Origin: Lytechinus pictus
Taxonomy: Eukaryota > Echinodermata > Echinoidea > Temnopleuroida > Toxopneustidae
Assembly: GCF_037042905.1 (NCBI RefSeq)
Contig: NC_087249.1
Span: forward strand, 12,777,501-12,841,500
Reading direction: 5' to 3'
DNA: 64,000 nucleotides
Shown in pieces: positions 1 through 9,800 of the stretch. Under the pieces are notes generated by a model that saw nothing but the letters and a program-made list of their open reading frames with translations, had not been told where the DNA came from and did not search any database. Position 1 is the first letter of the stretch. Each line of letters begins with the position of its first letter. A program made the position numbers and the translations under genes.

Positions 1-252
1 AGTCTTGAAACATGGGCCAACTGGAATGAAACACACCAATTCACTAGTCAATACATTCACACCATAAGAATCGTAATACCTAAATAGCAAAACAAGTACT
101 TTTCATCTCAATTTTTTTATCTAAGCAAACAAATAGGCTAATTTATTCTCTATTATCAATAATTATCTATAAAGGTATATTTAAAGATTTCATTTCACAA
201 TGTCGAACACCTTATACTTAGTGTGTTGTTGAGCCTCTTCTTTCACCTCGCG

Positions 253-600
253 TGAAATCTCGTACCATCACACACCTCATGCGATATCTCGTACCATCAC
301 ACACCTCACACGAAATCTTGTACCATCACACACCTCATGCGATATCTTGTACCATCACACACCTCATGCGATATCTTGTACCATCACACACCTCATGCGA
401 TATCTTGTACCATCACACACCTCATGCGATATCTCGTACCATCACACACCTCATGCGATATCTCGTACCATCACACACCTCATGCGATATCTCGTACCAT
501 CACACACCTCATGCGATATCTCGTACCATCTCACACCTCATGCGAAATCTCGTAACATCACACACCTCATGCAAAATCTTTTACCATCGCACTCATGCCT
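253..600. repeat. 29-bp minisatellite, about 12 copies
   Basis: A 29-bp unit (ACCATCACACACCTCATGCG followed by ATATCTCGT, with small variations) repeats head to tail about 12 times, and two decayed units continue to about 642. Because 29 is not a multiple of 3 and the unit has no stop in any forward frame, it gives overlapping open frames that read THLMRYLVPS, HTSCDILYH and HTPHAIS in turn. These are artefacts of the repeat and not a gene. Confidence 0.93.
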
Positions 601-853
601 ATTCGCTATTTGTATACTGTCACACTCATGCCTATTTGTATAATATAGCACACAGTCTAGGAGAGACCATAAACAATGTTAGTTTGCTCTGCCTTTAATC
701 TGAGTAAGCCTACATTACCCATCACAGGCTAAACAAAACATTTCATAAGAGCTTTACATAGTTGATGTATTAAATTCAAATAATATCCCTAGATATATAA
801 ACAAAATGTGCTTAAATATATTAATAACTTAGTATGAAATCGTCCAGGAGGCC

Positions 854-1023
854 ATTTCATAAAGCTGATCGTAAGCTAAGAGCAACTTTAAGAACGACTG
901 GTGATCCTTTCTTGTGGTAAATGGTATTGAACATTAAATGTTCATTGGTGAATATTTAGAGGGTAAGAAAGGATCACCAGTCATTCTTAAAGTCGCTCTT
1001 AACTTACAAACAGCTTTATGAAA
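854..1023. mobile_element. Hairpin MITE (TTTCATAAAGCTG family)
   Basis: The ends are inverted copies: ATTTCATAAAGCTGATCGTA on the left and its complement ending CAGCTTTATGAAAC on the right. The arms stay complementary through the GGTGATCCTTTCTT / AAGAAAGGATCACC segment, with a short central loop. There is no coding capacity. A related element lies at about 56104-56240. Confidence 0.8.
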
Positions 1024-1334
1024 CACCCACCAGTTAATTATATATATGTGATCAGCCACCCAAAAACCAACAATAAGATTGCCAGGAAAGGCTCTCAGTA
1101 ATTTCTGTAATCCTCTGTAATGTTTTAAATAAAAATAAAAAATCATGCAGATAATATATTTTCATCGGCCATCCAAACAGAAGAAAGTTTTTAAGAATCT
1201 CAAAATTTATCCTATGTAAAACACGTTTTCATTTCATATCCTCCACATCACATCTCTTGAATACAAATTTTGGAGGATTTACGAAAGCTAAAGCCAGTGT
1301 TTCAGAGCACTAATATTGTGAGAAAATGTTCAGG

Positions 1335-1545
1335 GGGGTGTTTCACAAAGATTTAAGTGTGACTTAAAGTCATGCTTAGTGCTGATGCGCACATGATTAC
1401 ATAACAAGCAAACTTGTTGATTAATACACAGTAACACACGTCATCTTAGTATAATTGGACCAATGCGGTGATGCCTCTTATTCTGCTCGCAACCGGACAT
1501 TTAAGTGTAACTTTAAGATACACTAACTCTTTGTGACACACCCCC
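1335..1545. mobile_element. MITE with GGGGGTGT(T/G)TCACAAAG ends
   Basis: Inverted ends read GGGGGTGTTTCACAAAG on the left and, as reverse complement, GGGGGTGTGTCACAAAG on the right, followed by a second complementary stretch around ACTTAAAGT. There is no open frame. This is a short non-autonomous DNA transposon, class unknown. Confidence 0.72.
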
Positions 1546-1779
1546 AAGAAGCATTATCTATTCAAGTGATTTGTAAGGTTAGAGTCAAAGAACTCTAAAG
1601 TAATAAATCACAAATCAAAGGCATGCATGCTGTCAGATTGTATAAGTAACATAAACCTGAATACAAAGAGAATGACATAGTAGTGGTAATAAATGGCAAG
1701 AATAGCTTTATGATTTCCACTATGAACTATCGTTACTTGTACATATCCTTCTACATCAGGGGGCATTTCAAAGAGTAAA

Positions 1780-2191
1780 GGACAACGCACACCTTACGAC
1801 CCGACTGGCCTACGAGTGGTATGCGACTGAGTGAGGGGAGATGAATTCCAAGAGGTAGTCACAAGCCTTGACACCTTGCAATCCGACAACCCTGCTATCA
1901 GCGACTCACGCAAGCGCTTTTTGCCATAGCTGAGAAAATGATGCTTACTACTGCGTATGCGCGTTGCATATCATGTACGTGTCGGTATTTAAGTGAGACT
2001 CTGCATCTGATTGGCTGGAAGTTGGATTGAGCTTGCGATCCAGTTGTAAGGATTCAACATGTCAAATCCTTACGATTTTCCTTGCAGTTTGTCTCTGACC
2101 GGTCTGCGATTCTCAAGCTGACAAGAGCTGTGACGTCACATTTCCCTTCACTCAGTCACAGACCAGTTAAGTCGTAAAGTGTGCGGTGGCC
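1780..2191. mobile_element. MITE with CGCACACCTTACGAC ends, copy 1
   Basis: The left end GCACACCTTACGAC and right end GTCGTAAAGTGTGC are inverted repeats of about 20 bp. A second copy with the same ends and similar length lies at 51744-52158, which defines a family. The interior is non-coding. Confidence 0.75.
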
Positions 2192-2323
2192 ACTGACTAT
2201 TTGTTATAAGCTACTGAAATCCTTGCATATGATTGGCTCAGAGCAAATTTAAAAGTGAAACCATTGGTAGGAAATGCTTTATGACACACTCCCAGGCATG
2301 AGATACAGACGTAATGAACCAGC

Positions 2324-2609
2324 GAATGTTTCATAAAGCTGTTCGTAAAAATATGCATGACTAGAATAGATAATGTTCTTCAGTGCTTTCTACTTAGGAA
2401 TATCATTTACCTCAACAAAAAGTCACCTGGGGCCTGTAACACAAAGCTTGGCAATGATCATACAACATTTTACTAGGATTGATTGCATTGACAACAATGT
2501 AAAATCAATCATGAAAATCGAACATACAATTAATCGCTAACCTTTGTGTCATGGGACCCAGTCGTGCGTAAAGTAATTCCTAACTTGTAAACAGCTTTAT
2601 GAAACATTC
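2324..2609. mobile_element. MITE of the TTTCATAAAGCTG family interrupted by another MITE
   Basis: Outer inverted ends read GAATGTTTCATAAAGCTG on the left and CAGCTTTATGAAACATTC on the right. A second, unrelated terminal-repeat element (2429-2560) sits inside. The outer family is also represented at 854-1023. Confidence 0.72.
2429..2560. mobile_element. Nested MITE with GGGGCC(T/C)GTAA(C/A)ACAAAGCTT ends
   Basis: The left end GGGGCCTGTAACACAAAGCT faces the right end CCTTTGTGTCATGGGACCC in inverted orientation. A related copy at 42093-42226 in an intron of astacin gene B has the same ends and size, so this is a discrete family lying inside the 2324-2609 element. Confidence 0.75.
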
Positions 2610-3608
2610 AGCTGTTCATCATTATATTAACTAAAGCTGAGGTAATAATAATAATAAACAATGCGCTTCGGAATAGATTATTTCTAGATAGATTATTATT
2701 ATTACATTCAACAAATGATAAATATCCCTTTTCTCTTTATTTCCTTAATAAATATCCTTGCCAGTGTCAAATTTTTTGGGACCACAAAAATATGTTTGAG
2801 TTTGGAGAAACATGTCTTAGAAGAGGTACATAACACATGATGACTGCACACAGGTCTAAAAAAGTGCTTCGATTTGGGCAAATACAACTTATAGGATATC
2901 ATCTATTAAACACAGGTTTACCAGTACAATTTAGACCCTTGTGTCTGTGGAGCCTTTTTTTACTGTTAACATTTAAACAATTATCAACACAATCTTACAC
3001 AAAGTTTTTTTACAAACACAAAGAAAAGTTATTTCAAAATGAATTGTGTACACTGTACATCTACATTTGTACATGTACACCATTCAAGTTGTCTTCCATA
3101 TCATAAATAATTTCATGAATTATTTTATTCCTTAGCATATTCAAATATGTACCTGCATATTTATGACTCATTTCTGAGCCATCACTTGAAATACATTGTA
3201 CATCTATCAAATTATTGTAAATCCCTCATGAAATCACAGTTAAAATCATCTGGCCAGCAGAAGAGTGAGATAACAAGACATTGATGACTTCACATTTGTT
3301 CAATAATGTGTCACTGTTAACGTTACAAATTTCTTATCATGGGGAAAATCGTGAAACAAAGAATTGCAAAGTTCATGAAATTTGAGTGTGGTTGATCCCT
3401 CTTGACGAGTCATGTTGTTTCCCTTTTCAATCCATTGATTTTGATCAATCCAATGATTTCATAAACCAGAAAGTTCATGTATCAAGTCTTTAGCAATGAA
3501 AGAAGTTGCCTCAAGTATCGTGATTGATACTGAGCAATCTAAACCTTCTGTCTGCATAGCGGTTAGCATGAACTGTCCCGAGGGCTCTAGTCTCTGATCC
3601 ATCGGTAA
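2610..3608. other. Intergenic DNA downstream of RGP1
   Basis: No gene or clear repeat is visible here apart from AT-rich sequence. On the minus strand an AATAAA signal (complement of 3124-3129) is a possible poly(A) signal for RGP1. It would give a 3' UTR of about 760 nt that includes the duplicated exon fragment. Short open frames in the interval show no recognisable domain. Confidence 0.4.
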
Positions 3609-3836
3609 GAATACCACCCGTAAATGAGAAATCAGTTTTAAACAGAAATGAGATTAGTAGCTTTCCATGCTGAGTAGCTAGTAGCATGGAGAGGGTTAAT
3701 AGGTAAGATCTTGATGGGTAGATTCCAGACCAGGGTGTCAACGCAGATGTTGTCAGGACCTTGCCAGATAGCGCTCTCAGATTGATCCGTTGGTATACCA
3801 TGCTCGGCGTTAGGCTCCTTGGAGGTGGTGAACTCT
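3609..3836 (-). pseudogene. Tandem duplicate of the RGP1 terminal coding exon
   Basis: This segment repeats 3859-4086 at an offset of exactly 250 bp. It still encodes the end of RGP1 ([41 protein letters not shown], stop) with a few changes such as IPEHG to NAEHG. It lies after the true stop codon, so it would sit in the 3' UTR. I see no convincing polypyrimidine tract and AG directly before it. It is probably a decaying duplication; use as an alternative terminal exon is possible but unsupported. Confidence 0.85.
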
Positions 3837-3887
3837 CTTGTCTCAGTTTCATTGGCAATAATATCGTCCGTAAATGAGAAATCCGTT

Positions 3888-6800
3888 TTAAACAGAAATG
3901 AGATTAGTAGCTTTCCATGCTGAGTAGCTAGTAGCATGGAGAGGGTTGATTGGTAAGATCTTGATAGGTAGATTCCAGACCAGGGTGTCAACGCAGACGT
4001 TGTCAGGACCTTGCCATATAGCGCTCTCAGATTGATCTGTCGGTATACCATGCTCCGGGATCGGCTCCTTGGACGTGGTGAACTCAAAGTGTAACCTCCA
4101 TCGAAGACACACTGCAAAAAAAAAATAAAATTAAAAACTTGATGGCAACTTGAAAAGTATATTAACTCTGTGCACACTGAATTAATTCTGGGGGGAAAAC
4201 TTGGCAGCAAGTTGAAATATATTTTCAGTCTGTGCACACTGAATGATTTCTGGGGGAAAAATTTATGTGTTAGATGGTCTCATACAGGAGGATTCGCGCC
4301 AATGTCTTTTTTTTCCTTTTCTTTTTCACTGTTACACATGACGCACAATGAGGTTCCAATGAAGTTCTTCCCTACAATCTTCTCGCTGAAAATATTAAAG
4401 TTTAAATGTGATAAATACTTATGCTGAAGTTGAGACTGATCAAATAAATCTTATCAAACTCTTTGTAATACAGGGCCCAAGTCTTAGTTCTCACCTATAT
4501 CGGTAATGAAGGCTGGCGTGACATGCAATGGGATGGGCAGAACCATATGAGAGTGTCGTAGATGAAGACAGAACTCTTGGTGCTTGCTGTGAGAGGCTAC
4601 AGTACTCGCCTGCTGCTGGCGTCTTCGACATTCCTCAGATATCTGCTCTTCACATTGTAAAACTACAGAGTACTGGAACAAAGAAAGATCAAACAAGGTT
4701 ATTACAATGTATTCTGTACTTTGGAAAATATTACAAAACAACAACTTCAATAATAATTATAATATGGTGCATTTATACAGCGCAGCTACTATACGTATGG
4801 TAGATTCTCTACTGTGCTTGATACTTGGTATCATATTATTACCCCGGCCGCAGCGGAACTGCCATATAGGCATTCAAGAAAGAATCCTACTGGGTACCCA
4901 TTCATCCCACCTAGGTCCAGTGCAGCACAATGTAGGTAAATTTCTTGCTAAAGGAAAACATGCTATGGCTGGGATTCGAACCCATATCTCTCTGATTGAA
5001 AAACGAGTCTTAACAATTACACCACGACGTCCCCACAAAATAAGGGAACAAAAATTAATTCACTCTCCGCAGTTCAAAGAAAACAAAAAGGATTGTTTTT
5101 TCCTCTTTGTCTTACTTTACCAAACCTACATTTCAAAGGGAGGTGGGGGGGAGGGGAGGGCGGGGCTTACTTCATGGAGATGATATAATTCCTTGTAAAG
5201 TTACAATTGTCATCATGTACCATTTGTTGCCATTCCTACCCTCCTCACCCCCTTCCCATGATATGATAACTGGAGCACACTAAAAACATGAATCGTACAT
5301 AAAATGATAAATCTTCACCAACATTTTTCTATCCATGAAATAATTTCACCTTCTCTTAAAGGAAAGAAAAAAAGAAGAAAATATCACTATAAACATTACA
5401 CATACGACCAAAATCATCAATTAAACCTTGCCAATGACTTACTTGTAGACATGCCACCGATGCATCTGAGAAATCAATGGTTCCAATGATATCCTCCCCT
5501 AGCTTGAAGGCAGGTTTGAAGAGACAGAACTTGGCCACTACTCCTTGGGAGTTGGTAATGTTGTAGGAATCTGGGGAGTTTTTCACAAAACACATTTTCA
5601 TAGACTAATTGTTTTAAGCTATTGAAATCCTTGCAGCTTATTGGCTCATTCTGACAAGATGTTTTATGAAACACTGCTCTGATGGAAATGTCTGACATAA
5701 TTTTGATTGATCTGGGTCCTGTCTTACAAAGAGTTATATGATTGATCCCATCAACCTCAACTATATGGAAATCCATCAACGTCATAATTTTTCCTACGCG
5801 AAATCTTTACAATGTCCTTTGTCAGCAAAGAGAAGCACACTGGATTGTCAAGACAATGATAAATGTATGAGCATACACAGTATCTATAAAACATTTTGAA
5901 AAAACATGAATTTTTTATGTTGACGTTGCTGGCTTTCCAAAGTTGTGGTTGATCGGATCTATCGCAACTCTTCGTAAGACGGGGCCCTGGTCAATATTCA
6001 TTGATTCTCACTCTGACTTCATATCATGATGATTGTCATTCTCTGACAGTTGCCATAGTAACAGTCAGAGGCTTTAAAATGATATATAGCATGTCAAAAT
6101 TTATAACCAATAAGCCCACATGTATTTGATTGAATGTAGAAGAATTCAGTGAGAGCTTCAAAGATTAAGGAGAAAACAAGGTTTAAAATTTGGTGCTTAC
6201 TCAAGCACAAGATATGCACACTATACAATCTCAGTGAAACACAGTCTGGAAAAAAGTGGTGACAAAGATACTCTTGTAGCTTGTGTTTCATTTAACTTTA
6301 CACCTTCAAATTTTGACAGAATGACGAAGAAGATCTGTTCCTTCATATTAGCTAATTGTCTAATTCTGACTATTTGAAGATTAAATCACAATTCTTTTAT
6401 TGAAAGAGAACCTTCCATGGTGACATATTGGTGTTGGGGTGGTGCGAAGCAAAGTCAGGTCAGGGCCAATTATGTCATTACAATTTGGAACTGAATTTGC
6501 TTTTATTCTTACAGAGAGGCTCGAACTAGACTGAATTTTGATTATAGTAATCCTACCGCCATTCTAAAATCTAATCGCTAAGAATTTATTGGTTGGACTG
6601 TTCAAATCAAATAGTATTTACAATTTCTTTAAAATTCAGATCGCAACGAATCGTCTAGTGTGCGCTGGGCTTTAGACTTACTTGGGCTTTTTCTTGAAGT
6701 GATGGTGGTTAGAATCTGAACAGCTCGGTCTAGGAGGGTATTCTTTGGTCTATCGCCTTCTAAGAAAGGGTTTGCAGCATCCGTCTGGTTTGCTCCTTCA

Positions 6801-9800
6801 AATATCGTGGCTTCATCGAGACCTGTCATATCATTGAGAGCACAGTGACATCACTTTTAAAGTAGGCACCCAATGAATCAAGGGTACTTTGGGAAGCCAT
6901 AAAAAGCAAATAAATAAATTAATAAATAAATTCCCTTTTCAAACAGGGAATGGGGCTCGCAACCATCTCTCCAAATGAGGAACTTTCCATCCAGATTTTC
7001 TACCTTAATTTGATCCTCAGGAAGGCATCAATACGAATGACACCACACACTAGAAAAAACTGGCTGTGTATACTCACATACACATCACTATGAATGTCAG
7101 TAAACAGGAGTCTCACATTTTAATGGGAAATTTTTGCAATGAAAATGACGGATGTTGAAGAAACACAGAACTTTTGTTGGATATGGGCATTGATGACATC
7201 AGTGAAGAAAGTGATTCCACTAATGGTGACGATGATGATGGCAGTGGTGGTGAAGGAGATGATAACGATGATGGTGGTGATGATGGTGGTGATAGAGATG
7301 ATGATGTAGTGATGATGGAGATGATGATGATAATGGTGGTGGTTGTAGTGGTGGTGTTGATGATGATGACCATGATGCTGATGATGGTAGTGGTGGTGGT
7401 GATGACATGGAGGTGGGGGTTGAAAAAGCATATCAAATCCAAATTTGGTTATACCCCCAATACACATTAGGAATGCAAAGACGATTGTACTTCTTGTCAT
7501 TCTTTAAAAAGAAATAAGCTTACCATATAGCACCATAAGTCTGAATGGGACTTTGATAAGTTTAATAGGCGAACCAATCCTCTGAACACCAATGGTCACT
7601 TTATAAGAATACTTGACATCTTGACCTCGGTAAGACGGAGGGGCATCTCTCGGAATCGTCTCAGAGTAAATAACTGAAATCAAAACAAATATTGAGATAC
7701 ACTAGAAATATCATATTAAAGCAAATCCATTAGCATCATTGCTGTTACCAATCCCTTTGCTTTGTTCTGTATGTTCTAATAATATATAAAAACAAGGCAA
7801 AAGCGATTTTGTGTCTCGCCCACTTAAGAAAATAACCAGAAATATCGTGATTTGTGAGGGCACGCAACAGAATTGTATCGAAACTTCATTGTGAAATGAC
7901 TGGGATGGAATAACACTTGTCATAAGAGTCTTGCACGTTAACTTTAATGTTGACCCGAAAATGCCCTTTGACCTTACCATGTGACTTCCGACTGCAGCAT
8001 AACATGCAGGTCCCCCAAGTCCATCTACCATCCAAGTTTGGTTGAAAAGTGACTTACGGTTGCGGAGTTAGGTGTCATAAGAGTCTTGCATGTAAACTTT
8101 AACGTTGACCTGAAATGACCTTTGACCTTACCATGTGACCTCCGACTGCAGCATAACATGCAGGTCCCCCAAGTCCATCTACCATCCAAGTTTGGTTGAA
8201 AAGCGACTTATGGTTGTGGAGTTATGTGTCATTAGGTTTGTGACGGACGGACGACATTTGGATCCCTAAGTCTCGCCTTCACCTCTGGTGGGCGAGACAA
8301 TAAGCAACATTATAGAGCTTAATGATATATTTCTATGTGATTACAAAGGCTTAAGCATGGCTACCCTGATCAGGAGCTTGAGCATTCTAGGAATTCCTTC
8401 CTACCGACTATCCATAACACACCTTGGTAGAGAGTGGCAAATATAGATAAATGCCTTGACAAATTTCTGACTGCCATGGAGGGATTTGAACCCCAGACCT
8501 TGTGGTGCAAACTCTGGAGACTTATCCACTCTGCCACAGCAACTCTCCACTTAACCTAAACATTCCAAATTTCTGCTTCATGCAACTTTTAAAAACAGCA
8601 GTGAGTGGTACTATGGTGAAGTAAATTACTTGGATGTGGAGGGAGGAGAAAAAGAAAGGAGTGGGGAGATAGGAGATAGAGAGAGAAGAGGAAGAATAAG
8701 AAGGGATGATTGGGGAGAAGATAGAGAGAGCTAGATAATCAGACAGACAGAGGGATACAAAGAGAACAAAAGGAGAAAAAGAATGAGAGGGGGTGGGGGA
8801 GAAGAGGATGAGAGAGAAAGAGTGAGGGGAAGGGCAATGAGAAGACAAAGAGAGAAGGGGGCAAGGAAGGAAACAAGTCAAGACATATTCACATCTTAAA
8901 ATTCTGTATAGAGACAGAGTAAAATCAACTTTTTATATGAAAACTCACATGTTTTTGTTTCTCCAGGCTGCATTCTGAGATCACAGAATAAAATCTTGGG
9001 TTGAGTCAACAGAATACACACTCCTTTCTCACCTGAAAGAGACACAATTATGAGAAATTATCAACATTTGTCATCTGCATGAAAAAAAATCAAATAATTG
9101 TCAGTTGAACATAAACGCCAGTTGCAGTAACAATCTGAAAATGAATTCACACAGAATCCAACAAAACTACCACAAAATATTTACATGTATGAGTAATATG
9201 TACCAAATGATTCTTGGAGAAAATATTTAATTGCCGATAAATTGACAAACAAGCATGGCATGTCTTACCTCAGGTGATGATTTGTGTACGCTCCACTAAA
9301 CTTCACTACGGGGACACTACATGAATGTGGTGTAGTGGTAGTGAAGTGTAGTGGAGCGCACACGAACCATCACCCGAGGTAGGCACGTCTGGTCCTTTTC
9401 CAAACAATGATAAAGCACTGTCCCACATGTGCTAATCTGTGTTGGTGATCTTCAGTGTGGTCATTTTTCAGCTTACATTACATGATTTCACAGAGTTTGA
9501 TTTGTGTAAGTAAACCAGATATAGATCTACAATGATATGGTGACAATTAACCTTGATTTTAAAGGCTTTTTCATGAAATCATCGTATACTGTCACTATTT
9601 TCGTTTTGATGCAAGCTCTTTGGGGATTTAAATGGATTTATTTAGCTTTGCATTTAGACCTTTCTAAACGTACAAGAGCTGTATCACCTACCATTCCCTT
9701 GTTTATTCATTTTTACTTCTAACTACCAAGCGTTACAAAAGTCTGAGCAACATTAATATAACTACACCTCTCATGAAATATTCCAAATTCCCGGAACAAA

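Noticed and set aside
253-600. CRISPR-like repeat array
   Set aside because: The units are directly adjacent with no unique spacers, and the genome is clearly animal; it is a minisatellite.
252-698. 148-codon open frame as a gene
   Set aside because: It is a by-product of the 29-bp repeat and has no signal, domain or splice context.
3638-4237. Single 199-codon gene on the minus strand
   Set aside because: The frame joins the duplicated RGP1 terminal exon, the RGP1 last exon in another frame and intron; the true RGP1 frame stops at 3888.
7113-7500. His-rich or Asp-rich protein frames
   Set aside because: They come from the GAT/GGT microsatellite inside an RGP1 intron.
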